Source: an uncultured bacterium
GTDB lineage: Bacteria > Cyanobacteriota > Vampirovibrionia > Gastranaerophilales > Gastranaerophilaceae
Length of the DNA stretch: 64,000 nucleotides
Direction: 5' to 3'
NCBI GenBank assembly: GCA_902761735.1
Contig: CACWLL010000001.1
Location: 186,001-250,000 of the forward strand
This document shows, in pieces, positions 1-8,015 of the stretch. Below the pieces are notes generated by a model. The model searched no databases, was not told where the DNA came from, and saw only the letters and a list, made by a program, of their open reading frames with translations. Both the position numbers and the translations under genes were made by a program. Position 1 is the first letter of the stretch. Each line of letters starts with the position of its first letter.

Positions 1-239
1 TTGCTGACAAAACTTTTCGAGAATTTGTACTTGAGAATATAGGAATATTTGATAACGGGAAAAAAGTTCTCATTATAATAGGTCCGGAAGGTGGGTTTTC
101 AAAAAGAGAATTTGAATACTTTGAAAAAATAAAACTTCCGATGCTAACTCTCGGAGATTTAATACTCAAAGCCGAAACAGCGGTTATTACAGCAATAGGT
201 AATATTATATATGAATACAACTGTACAAGAAAAAATTAA
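1..239 (+). CDS. rsmE: RsmE, 16S rRNA m3U1498 methyltransferase (3' end only)
   Basis: Only the C-terminal 78 codons are inside the window; the reading frame runs from base 3 to a TAA at 237-239. The translation contains the SPOUT trefoil-knot signature of RsmE: IIGPEGGFS, followed by LTLGDLILKAETAVITA, which corresponds to the family motif LG.RILR.ETA that forms the SAM pocket. RsmE methylates U1498 of 16S rRNA on the assembled small subunit. The arginine usual in LGxRILR is replaced here (GDLILKAETA). The gene overlaps the next one (cca) by 29 nt, so the two RNA-modifying genes are probably translated from one transcript. Identity is fairly secure from the motif; the start is outside the window. 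Confidence 0.85.
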   Translation, partial: ADKTFREFVLENIGIFDNGKKVLIIIGPEGGFSKREFEYFEKIKLPMLTLGDLILKAETAVITAIGNIIYEYNCTRKN

Positions 240-1632
240 ATCTGATAATATTTTATCAAAAATTGCGGATAAATTTCCTGACAAAAAAATCTATGTCGTA
301 GGGGGAACTGTTCGTGATTTTATAATGGATAAAGATTCCTATGACAGAGATTTGATTGTAGAAGGAATTCCAGCAAAACTATTTGCCGAAGAATTGCTTA
401 ATATTTTTGACGCAACTCTGGTCCCGCTCGATGAAGATAATAACATATACCGCCTTGTACTAAAAGGTTCTGAAGATATACATAATCCGTATATGATTGA
501 TGTGACAAATCCTATTGAAAATTCTTTGGAATTGGATTTGATGCGTAGAGATTTAACTATAAACGCAATTGCGGTAGAAATTCACTCAGGCAAAATCACG
601 GATATGTTCGGAGGCATATCTGATATTAAAACAGGAACGCTGAATTATATTGAAGAAATTAATTTTGTAGATGACCCCCTCAGACTCTTAAGAGTATACC
701 GATTTCAGGCTGCTACAGATTTTAATTTGAGTGGAGATTTGATACATATAATATGCAAATATACAGACCTGATATCAAAACCTGCAAAAGAAAGAGTTTT
801 ATATGAACTTATGAAATTATTTAGCGGCAAATATACAGCAAATGCGCTTACAAATATGAACAAAACCTGGCTGCTGGAAGAAATTTTTCCCGTAGTAAAA
901 GAATTAAAACAGATTCCGCCTAATACCCATCACCATCTCGGATTACTCGAACACAGTATTGAAACGGTTAATCAAGTACAGTTACTATACGAAGATGCCA
1001 ATGACAATATAAAAGAGCATTTGAATAAAGTAGATTTCGGAGGCTTTTCGCGTCTTGCCCACCTTAAGCTTGCGGCATTTTTACATGATATAGGTAAATT
1101 TTCAACATGGACAATTGAAAAAGAAACAGGCCGACACAGATTTTTAAAACATGATGACGTCGGCTCAAAAATGGCTAAGAAAATATTAAAAGATTTGTCT
1201 TGTTCAAACAAGCAAATTGAATATGTTTCAACATTAATTAAAAACCATATTTACCCATCAGCACTCATGGCTGACCCGGAAGTTAACGAGAAAGCTATGA
1301 TGAGATTTATTAGAAAAATTAATGATAACACCATTGATAACATAATTCTCTCAATGGCTGACAGATTATCCGCCAGAGGGGAAGCCGTCACAGACGAAAT
1401 GGTAGAAAATAATATCAAAAACTTAAACAGACTTCTTAATTTTTATTTTGACAAAATTAATGAACTGGCCCCCCTGCCAAAACTTCTTGACGGCAACGAA
1501 GTAATGGAACTCCTAAAAATTAAACAATCGCCCAAACTCGGCAAAATCCTCTCTGCACTTTATGAAGCTCAGTTGGACGGAGATATTAATACAAAAGATG
1601 AAGCTATTAAATTTGTAAAAAATTATAAATAA
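211..1632 (+). CDS. cca: CCA-adding enzyme / tRNA nucleotidyltransferase with HD domain
   Basis: A 473-residue class II nucleotidyltransferase. The N-terminal pol-beta-like head has the GG and DxD region (YVVGGTVRDF followed by SYDRDLIVEG) and the neck motif DLMRRDLTINAIA. The tRNA-handling motif LRLLRVYRF comes next. A C-terminal HD phosphohydrolase-type domain shows HHHLGLLEHS and LHDIGK. The enzyme adds or repairs the 3' CCA of tRNAs; none of the four tRNA genes in this window encodes CCA, so such an enzyme is needed. The ATG lies inside the 3' end of rsmE with a weak upstream AGGT, consistent with translational coupling. A poly(A) polymerase is the main alternative within this superfamily. 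Confidence 0.9.
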   Translation: MNTTVQEKIKSDNILSKIADKFPDKKIYVVGGTVRDFIMDKDSYDRDLIVEGIPAKLFAEELLNIFDATLVPLDEDNNIYRLVLKGSEDIHNPYMIDVTNPIENSLELDLMRRDLTINAIAVEIHSGKITDMFGGISDIKTGTLNYIEEINFVDDPLRLLRVYRFQAATDFNLSGDLIHIICKYTDLISKPAKERVLYELMKLFSGKYTANALTNMNKTWLLEEIFPVVKELKQIPPNTHHHLGLLEHSIETVNQVQLLYEDANDNIKEHLNKVDFGGFSRLAHLKLAAFLHDIGKFSTWTIEKETGRHRFLKHDDVGSKMAKKILKDLSCSNKQIEYVSTLIKNHIYPSALMADPEVNEKAMMRFIRKINDNTIDNIILSMADRLSARGEAVTDEMVENNIKNLNRLLNFYFDKINELAPLPKLLDGNEVMELLKIKQSPKLGKILSALYEAQLDGDINTKDEAIKFVKNYK

Positions 1633-1650
1633 AATTTTTCCAACAAAAAA

Positions 1651-1724
1651 TCGGAATGACAGGATTTGAACCTGCGACCCCCGCGACCCGAACACGGTGC
1701 GCTACCAAGCTGCGCTACATTCCG
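1651..1724 (-). tRNA. tRNA-Pro(CGG)
   Basis: A 74-nt cloverleaf read on the minus strand. Acceptor CGGAATG pairs with CATTCCG, the D stem is GCGC/GCGC, the anticodon stem CCGTG/CGCGG encloses loop TTCGGGT (anticodon CGG, codon CCG), and the T arm carries TTCAAAT. The discriminator is A and no CCA is encoded. The DNA immediately upstream of its 5' end (to 1928) contains broken copies of this tRNA's own 5' half plus inserted hairpins, and no convincing -35 box is visible there. Confidence 0.93.
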
Positions 1725-1763
1725 ATTTTATTTATCTTACCTTGCAGCGCCCCTACGGTGCTT

Positions 1764-1806
1764 CCTCTCAGAAAATCCTCAACGGTTCGGATTTTCTTCG
1801 GCAGAG
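1764..1806 (-). repeat. Hairpin element, copy 1, inserted in a tRNA-Pro fragment
   Basis: On the minus strand the element reads CTCTGCCGA, a stem AGAAAATCC, a loop, the complementary stem GGATTTTCT, then GAGAGG. The borders match copy 2 (1875-1916), but the stem sequence differs and still pairs perfectly in each copy. It sits directly after a 19-nt tRNA-Pro 5' fragment. After it, the sequence resumes with a tRNA-like GCACCGT. Confidence 0.6.
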
Positions 1807-1807
1807 T

Positions 1808-1826
1808 CAAGCTGCGCTACATTCCG
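1808..1826 (-). repeat. tRNA-Pro 5' fragment (19 nt)
   Basis: Minus-strand sequence CGGAATGTAGCGCAGCTTG is identical to the first 19 nt of the intact tRNA-Pro at 1651-1724 (acceptor strand plus 5' D arm). It cannot form a tRNA because it is interrupted immediately by hairpin element copy 1. Confidence 0.85.
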
Positions 1827-1841
1827 ATAACTTATATTCTA

Positions 1842-1863
1842 TCACAAAACTTTCGTTTTGTGA
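1842..1863. repeat. Perfect inverted repeat (9-bp stem)
   Basis: TCACAAAAC, TTTC loop, GTTTTGTGA. It lies between the two tRNA-Pro fragments, adjacent to the GGTAGCGCACC block of the second fragment. It could be a transcript-terminating or processing hairpin, but no following T-run is present on either strand. Confidence 0.6.
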
Positions 1864-1928
1864 GGTGCGCTACCCCTCTCGAAAAACAATTCTCCGGATT
1901 GTTTTTCTCGGCAGAGTGCTACATTCCG
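1864..1928 (-). repeat. Second tRNA-Pro fragment split by hairpin element copy 2
   Basis: On the minus strand, CGGAATGTAGC (1928-1918, identical to tRNA-Pro nt 1-11) is followed by a hairpin element at 1916-1875. Its borders are CTCTGCCGA and GAGAGG, and its stem is GAAAAACAAT/ATTGTTTTTC. The block GGTAGCGCACC (1874-1864) then matches tRNA-Pro D-loop, 3' D stem and start of the anticodon stem. The hairpin therefore sits inside the D arm of a truncated tRNA copy. Confidence 0.7.
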
Positions 1929-1961
1929 ATAGCATCATAATATTACACAAACAATAAAATA

Positions 1962-2909
1962 TCAACCCTGAGATTTTACTAATTCTTCCAACAATTGAAT
2001 TATACGGCTGTAATTTTCCTCTAAAACTATCACTGACCGAAATTTTGCCGCATTCTTTATTCCGGAAATATAAAACGGGTAAAATTTTCGCATAAATTTT
2101 ATTCCTACTAATTCCCCACGAAGCTTTATTTCTTCATCTAAGTGTGTTTTTAGCATTGAAACTTTCTCTGCTAAAGTAGGGGGACTTACAAGTTCTCCCG
2201 TTTTGAAATAATGAGCAATTCTGCCTATTAAAGTCGGGTCACCCATAGATGCTCTACCGACAGCAACACCGTCTGCACCCGATATTTCCATACATTTTAT
2301 TGCGGTTTCAACAGAGGTTACATCACCGTTTGCAAAGACCGGAATATCGACATTTTCTTTTAATAATTTTATTTTTGCCCAATCTGCTTGTCCCGAATAA
2401 AACTGAGAACGGGTACGGGCATGAATCGTAATAAATTCCGCACCGGCTTCCTGCATTTGTTGTCCGAATTCTACGTAATTCATCTCATCGGCAGTATAGC
2501 CAAGCCTAAACTTAACACTAACGGGTTTATCAGTTCCCTCCTTTACCGCCTTAACTAAATCTGCGGCAAGAGAAGGATTCCTCATTAAAGAAGCTCCGTC
2601 TTGTCCTTTAACGACTTTATTTACCGGACACCCCATATTTATATCAATCATATCCGCTTTGTCAGACAACCTGCTTGCCGCAGCATTCATCAGATGTGGT
2701 TTATGCCCGCTGATTTGAAAGTTTATAGGATGTTCTAAGTCCGTAATATTTGTAATAACAGACCCTCTTGCTTGGGCAAGGTACTCTGAACTTATCATTT
2801 CAGTTGTTAACAAAGCGTCAGGAGCATATTTCCTAATCTGTTCTCTCAGTACAAAATCAGTTATACCCGCCATAGGAGCAAGAGAAACTTTGCTCTTTAT
2901 TAACTGCAT
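1962..2909 (-). CDS. dusB: tRNA-dihydrouridine synthase (DusB-like)
   Basis: A FMN-dependent TIM-barrel enzyme that reduces uridines in the tRNA D-loop. Visible family motifs are SLAPMAGITDFVLR at the N-terminus, then INMGCPVNKVVKGQDGASLM with the catalytic cysteine, then PVSVKFRLG. The later motifs are ITIHARTRSQFYSG and PVFANGDV. I place the start at the ATG at 2907-2909, ten bases after the stop of the upstream TPR gene, giving 315 residues. An in-frame start at 2960 would overlap that gene by 41 nt and add 17 residues not expected in the family. Gene order suggests cotranscription with the TPR protein. Confidence 0.9.
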   Translation of the reverse strand: MQLIKSKVSLAPMAGITDFVLREQIRKYAPDALLTTEMISSEYLAQARGSVITNITDLEHPINFQISGHKPHLMNAAASRLSDKADMIDINMGCPVNKVVKGQDGASLMRNPSLAADLVKAVKEGTDKPVSVKFRLGYTADEMNYVEFGQQMQEAGAEFITIHARTRSQFYSGQADWAKIKLLKENVDIPVFANGDVTSVETAIKCMEISGADGVAVGRASMGDPTLIGRIAHYFKTGELVSPPTLAEKVSMLKTHLDEEIKLRGELVGIKFMRKFYPFYISGIKNAAKFRSVIVLEENYSRIIQLLEELVKSQG

Positions 2910-2919
2910 TACTCTATCT

Positions 2920-5058
2920 TTATTTTTTCTCTGCGACAGGTTTTGTTGACTGTTCAACATAATCTTTTAGTTCCTTAGCTCTATCGGTAGCATATGTTTT
3001 GTATTCATCCTCCGGAACATCCGAAGTTGAGTATTTTACATAAAAATCATACGCTTCTTTATATTTTTCCTGCGCATCATAATCAACAGCAATCAGGTAA
3101 TTTATAATCTTCAAATCGTTCGGATTAATTTTTATCGCAGCTTTATAATCTGCTATTGCCTCCGCATATTTCTTTTGTGCATCATATACCATAGCTCTGT
3201 AATAATATGCATACGCATTTTTTTTATCTTCAACTATCACTTTATCCAATAAAGGTAAAGCATTTGTGTAATCCTCATGTTCATATAAAGAAATAGCATT
3301 TTCTAATGTTTTTTGTCTTACTGCCACATATATACTATTCAAGAGTTCTTTAGAATTTTTATTATTTTTATTTAACAGTAAAGATTTTTGCGCATAAGCC
3401 TCCGCACTGGGATAATCCTCTTTATCGGCATAAATTGATGCGATATAGTAAGCGATTTCAGAATCCTGCGGTTTAAGCTCAAAAGCTTTTTTATAATAAT
3501 TCAATGCATTTGTCATATCTTCCATATTCTGATATGCAGATGCAACAGCGAGCATAGTATCAGCCGATGGAGGGATTATACTCAAATATTCTTTTATTGC
3601 TTCCTCATACTTCTTAGCATTAAATGCTTCCGCAGCTTTATCTAACTGCCTGTTACGCAAATTAGCATTTATCTCGTCAATTGCTTTGGAAACCATTGTA
3701 TTATCAGGGAATTTTTCATGAGCTGTTTTTAAAATATTCAAAGCTTCCGTTTCTTTCCCCTGTTGATTTTCTGCGATTGCAAGGTTCATATAAATTTCAC
3801 CGTTCTTATCTTTATCCAACAAATTGTTGTATATAGTAATCGCATCATCATATTTATTTTCTTTATGAAGTTCCAACGCATAATCATATAACATTTTTGT
3901 CGCATCCTCAGAGGATACGGCATTTTTGTTTACATAATCTATAAATGCGGTTATATTCATATTATTTTTTACTGCATTTAACATTTCGGTTCTTGCAACA
4001 GTATTTGTCGGGTCAATAGCTAAAACCTTTTTGTATATTTCAGCAGCTGCCTTATCTTCACCTAAAGCAGCCTTACATTGTGCTTTATACAGATTTGCAT
4101 TTACATTATTCGGATCAAGAATTAAAACAGAATCGTATGCTATTATTGCAGTTTTATAATCACCTTTTTGTTGATACAATGTTCCGGCGTTAATTCTTGT
4201 TGTAATATTTGACGGATTCATTTGTTCCGACTTCCTATAATACTGGATAGCTTCGTCGTATTTTTCCTGTTTTTGGAGAATAGCCCCCAAGCTTGCACAT
4301 AAATCCGCATCATTAGGGTTATCCTCAAATTTCTTTTTATATATTCTCTCTAAAGAATTTAATAACTCTTTATTATTAGAACCCTTTGTTAATATATAGT
4401 TATATTCTTCCACTGCAATATCCTCAGAACCAAGCTTATCCATTAATTTGGCATAAGACAATCTCAAACTCGTATCCGAAGGATCAACGGTTAAAGCTTT
4501 TTTATAGTAATCTGCAGCCCTCTGAGGATTGCCTAAAATATTGAAAATATCGCCCGTTTGACTATAACAATCCTTTATTTGAGAAGCTTCTCCCAATGCT
4601 TGATTAAACTCATACGCAGCAGCCGCAAAATTTCCATCTGCTCTAAGGGCTTTCGCTTTTTCGTATCTTGATTTTGGCGATCTGTCAAATTTTAACATAT
4701 TCAAACATATATTCAAGTTATTTTGAAAAGAACTGATTGAGGCAGAATTAGTTATTTGCTTTTCAGGATATAACTCAAGATAAAACAAAGCACTACGATA
4801 TGCATCCGCAGCTTTATTCCAATTCTTTTCGGAATTTGCATAATGCATTCCGCTTGCGGAATATGCATTTATTATCTGTATGCGAGCAGAATTATCCTTA
4901 TAATTTATTTTTAGAGCGTTTTTAAATTCCGATATCGCACTTTCAAATTGGTAATTCGAAAGATATTTTGTACCTAAATCAAAATGCTCTTTAAAATCTG
5001 CAAATGCCGGCTGAGCCAAAATCATTAAACTCAACAACAATACTAATCGTCTTTTCAT
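2920..5058 (-). CDS. Exported TPR-repeat protein
   Basis: A 712-residue protein with a clear signal peptide (KRR, hydrophobic core LVLLLSLMILA, cleavage near AFA-D at about residue 20). It consists almost entirely of tetratricopeptide repeats of about 34 residues, for example DEAIQYYRKSEQMNPSN, KTAIIAYDSVLILDPNN and AEAIADYKAAIKINPND. TPR arrays are protein-protein scaffolds; this one should act in the periplasm or on the inner face of the outer membrane. The start is supported by AGAGGG 8 nt upstream. No enzymatic domain is visible and the partner cannot be named. A dus gene follows after 10 nt. Confidence 0.85.
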   Translation of the reverse strand: MKRRLVLLLSLMILAQPAFADFKEHFDLGTKYLSNYQFESAISEFKNALKINYKDNSARIQIINAYSASGMHYANSEKNWNKAADAYRSALFYLELYPEKQITNSASISSFQNNLNICLNMLKFDRSPKSRYEKAKALRADGNFAAAAYEFNQALGEASQIKDCYSQTGDIFNILGNPQRAADYYKKALTVDPSDTSLRLSYAKLMDKLGSEDIAVEEYNYILTKGSNNKELLNSLERIYKKKFEDNPNDADLCASLGAILQKQEKYDEAIQYYRKSEQMNPSNITTRINAGTLYQQKGDYKTAIIAYDSVLILDPNNVNANLYKAQCKAALGEDKAAAEIYKKVLAIDPTNTVARTEMLNAVKNNMNITAFIDYVNKNAVSSEDATKMLYDYALELHKENKYDDAITIYNNLLDKDKNGEIYMNLAIAENQQGKETEALNILKTAHEKFPDNTMVSKAIDEINANLRNRQLDKAAEAFNAKKYEEAIKEYLSIIPPSADTMLAVASAYQNMEDMTNALNYYKKAFELKPQDSEIAYYIASIYADKEDYPSAEAYAQKSLLLNKNNKNSKELLNSIYVAVRQKTLENAISLYEHEDYTNALPLLDKVIVEDKKNAYAYYYRAMVYDAQKKYAEAIADYKAAIKINPNDLKIINYLIAVDYDAQEKYKEAYDFYVKYSTSDVPEDEYKTYATDRAKELKDYVEQSTKPVAEKK

Positions 5059-5169
5059 TATATTGCCCTCTTTAATAATGACAATATATTAATACAAGAA
5101 TAATAATTTGTACATAATCTGATAATCTGTTGAGTTGATATTTTAATAAATTTTATAATTTTAAACGTA

Positions 5170-5198
5170 AAAAATCCTCGCTGCTTGCGAGGATTTTT
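5170..5198 (-). terminator. Rho-independent terminator
   Basis: A 12-bp perfect stem (AAAAATCCTCGC/GCGAGGATTTTT) with a 5-nt loop. The A/T-rich arms give a U-run in both orientations. It lies 19 nt past the stop of the small ORF at 5217-5372 and may also serve transcripts from the other side. Confidence 0.75.
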
Positions 5199-5216
5199 AC
5201 AAATAGTTTACTTTGA

Positions 5217-5372
5217 TTATTCAAAGTCCGTTTTTGAAATAAATGACATAAATTCATCAAACATCGTTTGAAGTGGTACGTCAATTGGTGCTAAACACAC
5301 TTCTTCAATCAAATTTGATGAAATCATTTTCAATTCTTCTTCGGTTAGTACATGGGGGGTAATTGTTTTCAT
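5217..5372 (-). CDS. Small ORF, 51 residues, unknown
   Basis: Starts at the ATG at 5370-5372, with AGGAG ten nt upstream; another ATG at 5381 lies only one base from that AGGAG and is less likely. The product begins MKTITPHVLTEEELK, is acidic and probably helical, with no signal peptide or membrane segment. A strong terminator follows 19 nt after the stop, so this is a complete small transcription unit between a TPR-protein gene and infC. No family is recognised. The N-terminal HVLTEEEL recalls leader-type peptides, but no maturation enzyme is adjacent. Confidence 0.55.
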   Translation of the reverse strand: MKTITPHVLTEEELKMISSNLIEEVCLAPIDVPLQTMFDEFMSFISKTDFE

Positions 5373-5603
5373 AAAATTCATACTCCTATTTATTTATCCG
5401 TCGTACATGCTATATTACGGCATAATTAACCAAAACTTTAGAAAAACTTATACCTTATATATCTTGAATATATATATAAGGTGTACACAGTAAGGATAAT
5501 ACCAATTTTACATTTCGTTACAATTGCTTATAGTTACAATATAGCAAAAAAATATATGTTGTGTTATTATAAGCATGTTACAAAAAATATAGGAGATAGG
5601 ACA

Positions 5604-6146
5604 ATAGCAAACGACATAAAACAACAAAAGGACAACAAAGATAAAGTTTTAATGAACGAAAAAATCAGAACAAAAGAAGTCAGACTAATTGGTAAAGATG
5701 GAGAAAACATTGGTATTATAGACACACAAAAAGCCTTAAAAATGGCTTATGATGAAGATTTAGATTTAGTCGTAATAAGTCCTAATCAAGCCCCTCCTGT
5801 AGCAAAAATATTAAATTACGGTAAGTACAAATATGAGTTGGAAAAAAGGGCGAAAGAAGCTAAAAAGAAACAACATACCGTAGACATAAAAGAAATAAAA
5901 ATCAGATATAAAATAGATACCCACGATTATTTGGTAAGAATAAAAAATATTCGTAAATTCATAGCTCAAGGCAACAAGGTTAAGGTTGTTGTAATGTTAA
6001 GAGGTCGTGAAATGCAGCATTCAAGTCTTGCGTTTGACCTTGCAAACAGATTTATTGAGGATTTAAAAGAAGACCCTATTACAATAGAGAAAAAACCGAT
6101 GCTTGAGGGCAGAAATGTTACAATGTACCTTGCTCCGCAAGCCTAA
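5604..6146 (+). CDS. infC: Translation initiation factor IF-3
   Basis: IF-3 binds the 30S subunit and checks start-codon/initiator-tRNA pairing. Family landmarks: NEKIRTKEVRLIGKDGENIG at the start of the N-domain, ISPNQAPPVAKILNYGKYKYE before the linker, and C-domain KEIKIRYKIDTHDY with VKVVVMLRGREMQH. I choose ATA at 5604-5606 as start: AGGAG at 5591-5595 is 8 nt upstream. The resulting 180 residues equal the length of E. coli IF-3. The first in-frame ATG upstream (5481) adds 41 non-conserved residues; the ATG at 5652 lacks a Shine-Dalgarno sequence. Rare AUU/AUC/AUA starts in infC are known to give autoregulation. Confidence 0.9.
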   Translation: MANDIKQQKDNKDKVLMNEKIRTKEVRLIGKDGENIGIIDTQKALKMAYDEDLDLVVISPNQAPPVAKILNYGKYKYELEKRAKEAKKKQHTVDIKEIKIRYKIDTHDYLVRIKNIRKFIAQGNKVKVVVMLRGREMQHSSLAFDLANRFIEDLKEDPITIEKKPMLEGRNVTMYLAPQA

Positions 6147-6223
6147 AATTTATTTAAAACATAATTTTGGGAAAAAGGTTTAAAAAGATATATAATTACG
6201 TTTGTAAACCCCAAAAGTAATAC

Positions 6224-7465
6224 TTATTCAGCACAAATATCTCTTCGGTATTTTTTCCCGCTAAAAGATATTTCTTCTACATTATCATATAAAAGTTCTC
6301 TTGCTCTTGAAATTGTCGCCGCAGATTGTGTAACAACTAAAGTTCTGCCTTTATTGGTTAACTTTTCAAAATAAGCATTCTGAGTTACAGAAAATGGCGT
6401 AATATCAGTAGTATCATCAACCAACTCCAATCCTGAGATTACTTCGTTGGCATTTCGGGCAAACAATACACACGAAACACTGCTTATATCTTTAATAGGG
6501 ATATCATCATAATCATCTGCGAATGAACCGTTTGCACATGCTTCAAACAATGAGAACAAATCCGAATCTATTGAATTTAACACAGCTTGAATATGGTGAT
6601 CTTTAAAAAACGGATTGAAGCCTACAATAACAAAACTGTCATCTTGTTTTAACACTGCATCAATTCCAAGAATACCAATATAAGGTGTTCCTTTACGCTG
6701 AAGCGAATTTAAACAAACTTCTGTCACAGAATTCATAATATTCTCAACAACATCAAACGAAACTTTATAGTCCGGAACATAAGCACCCGAACCTGCCGTA
6801 AACATGCCGGCATCTCCATCCTCTAAAAATTTATAATCCCCCGCAACGGCAATCGGTAAAGCCTGATACCCATCAGTTATTACATACAATGTAAAAGGAT
6901 GTCCGTATTCATACTCCTCAATTACTACTTTACACTCATTTTGCATAAAAATATCATTTATGCACGTTTGAGCAAAATTAACAGTCGTAGCAATTGAACG
7001 AACCGCATTTTCCTTATCCTCATCGGTTGTAATTAATAGCGGATATTTTTCATTCTTTATATATTCTAATGCTGCAGGTAATTTATCAAAAATTCCGAAT
7101 TTTGGAATTTTTATATGCTGCTTATACAAAAATTTTTTTGCGAATGCTCTTGATATTGTAAAATTTGCACTCTCTGCATCCGGAGCAAATACAAGCTGAG
7201 AATTTTCTCTAAAATAAGACGCAACATCAGCCTTTATTGCTTCAGAAGACGATACTATTGTCAAATCAATGTCATTTTTTATTGCAAACTCTAATAGTTC
7301 GGGAGCCGAATTTTCTCTGATATCAACTTTGGTCGCAAAATTTGAAACAGCATTGTTGCCCGGTGCTACATAAATTTCAGGAATTTTACTATCAGTCGAA
7401 AAATATTTTGCAAGAGCGTACTCTTTTGCTGATGACCCTACTATTAAAACCTTCTTCTTATTCAT
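6224..7465 (-). CDS. Degenerate PurD-like ATP-grasp protein
   Basis: A 413-residue protein with the overall layout of phosphoribosylamine-glycine ligase. It has an N-terminal Rossmann-like domain (VLIVGSSAKEYALAKYF, PEIYVAPGN), an ATP-grasp core (VIEEYEYGHPF at about 181-191, GSGAYVPD at about 226-232) and a C-terminal domain. Key residues are altered. The ATP-binding VVKADG segment reads LLITTDED (about 143-150). The metal-binding EFNxRFGDPE reads GFNPFFKDHH (282-291), keeping Asn but losing the Glu. Ordinary PurD activity is doubtful. It has its own promoter-like TGCTAAAAT ending 6 nt before the ATG and no Shine-Dalgarno sequence. It follows the glgA cluster on the same strand. Confidence 0.7.
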   Translation of the reverse strand: MNKKKVLIVGSSAKEYALAKYFSTDSKIPEIYVAPGNNAVSNFATKVDIRENSAPELLEFAIKNDIDLTIVSSSEAIKADVASYFRENSQLVFAPDAESANFTISRAFAKKFLYKQHIKIPKFGIFDKLPAALEYIKNEKYPLLITTDEDKENAVRSIATTVNFAQTCINDIFMQNECKVVIEEYEYGHPFTLYVITDGYQALPIAVAGDYKFLEDGDAGMFTAGSGAYVPDYKVSFDVVENIMNSVTEVCLNSLQRKGTPYIGILGIDAVLKQDDSFVIVGFNPFFKDHHIQAVLNSIDSDLFSLFEACANGSFADDYDDIPIKDISSVSCVLFARNANEVISGLELVDDTTDITPFSVTQNAYFEKLTNKGRTLVVTQSAATISRARELLYDNVEEISFSGKKYRRDICAE

Positions 7466-7471
7466 AAGCTG

Positions 7472-7480
7472 ATTTTAGCA
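7472..7480 (-). promoter_or_regulatory. Extended -10 promoter of the PurD-like gene (leaderless)
   Basis: Minus-strand TGCTAAAAT is a TGn-extended -10 box. Six bases (CAGCTT) separate it from the ATG at 7465, so the expected transcription start coincides with the A of the start codon. No Shine-Dalgarno sequence is present. Confidence 0.55.
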
Positions 7481-7511
7481 CAAATTTTAACACTCTGCAA
7501 GAATTAATCAT

Positions 7512-8015
7512 TTACCCATCTTCGGATTTCATACTATCAGCATCAGAATCGTCTTCGACTTCATCAGGTCTCGAACGAAAAATAATAAAAGCAATAAAAA
7601 ACATTAATACTCCGAAAATATACCCGAAAACATTTGCAATACCGGTACCGGAAGAATATATAATACTGTTTTCCTTACCTTTAATAAAATCGTTCACAGG
7701 GGTTTTGGCAGTTTTACATAGGCCAAGAGTCTTATACGACCCCAAATTAAACTCCACGCCATCCACCTTCTGCAAAGCTAAAACAAAATAGGCTTTCTTT
7801 CCGGAACGTGCCGGCTGATACATCTTTTTACAATAAATTTTTTCTATTTCATTTACCTTAAAATTATCTTCACTAACGGTATACTTCCAAACTTTAGAAT
7901 TAAGTGAACATTTACCGGAAGCCTCGGAACAAATCAATGAATCACTGACAGATGCAAGTAAAAATAAACCCGCACCAATCAACATACAAATAATAACGCC
8001 AAAGATTTTTCCCAT
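7512..8015 (-). CDS. Two-TM membrane protein of unknown function
   Basis: A 167-residue protein with an N-terminal membrane segment (GVIICMLIGAGLFLLAS, about residues 5-22) and a second segment near residues 125-150 (IANVFGYIFGVLMFFIAFIIF). The ~100-residue domain between them has four cysteines and probably lies in the periplasm; the short acidic tail would be cytoplasmic. Its ATG overlaps the TAA of glgA by one base (TAATG), so it is translationally coupled to glgA. No family is recognised, and linkage to glycogen metabolism rests on position alone. Confidence 0.7.
   Translation of the reverse strand: MGKIFGVIICMLIGAGLFLLASVSDSLICSEASGKCSLNSKVWKYTVSEDNFKVNEIEKIYCKKMYQPARSGKKAYFVLALQKVDGVEFNLGSYKTLGLCKTAKTPVNDFIKGKENSIIYSSGTGIANVFGYIFGVLMFFIAFIIFRSRPDEVEDDSDADSMKSEDG

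Noticed and set aside
1656-1957. Two plus-strand frames (94 and 86 codons) over tRNA-Pro and the hairpin repeats
   Set aside because: They translate the tRNA and repeat DNA and lack a ribosome site; the repetitive peptide segments only reflect the repeated tRNA fragments.
5481-5603. Upstream in-frame ATG extension of infC
   Set aside because: The 41 extra residues are unlike IF-3 and the only good Shine-Dalgarno site lies after them, just before the ATA at 5604.
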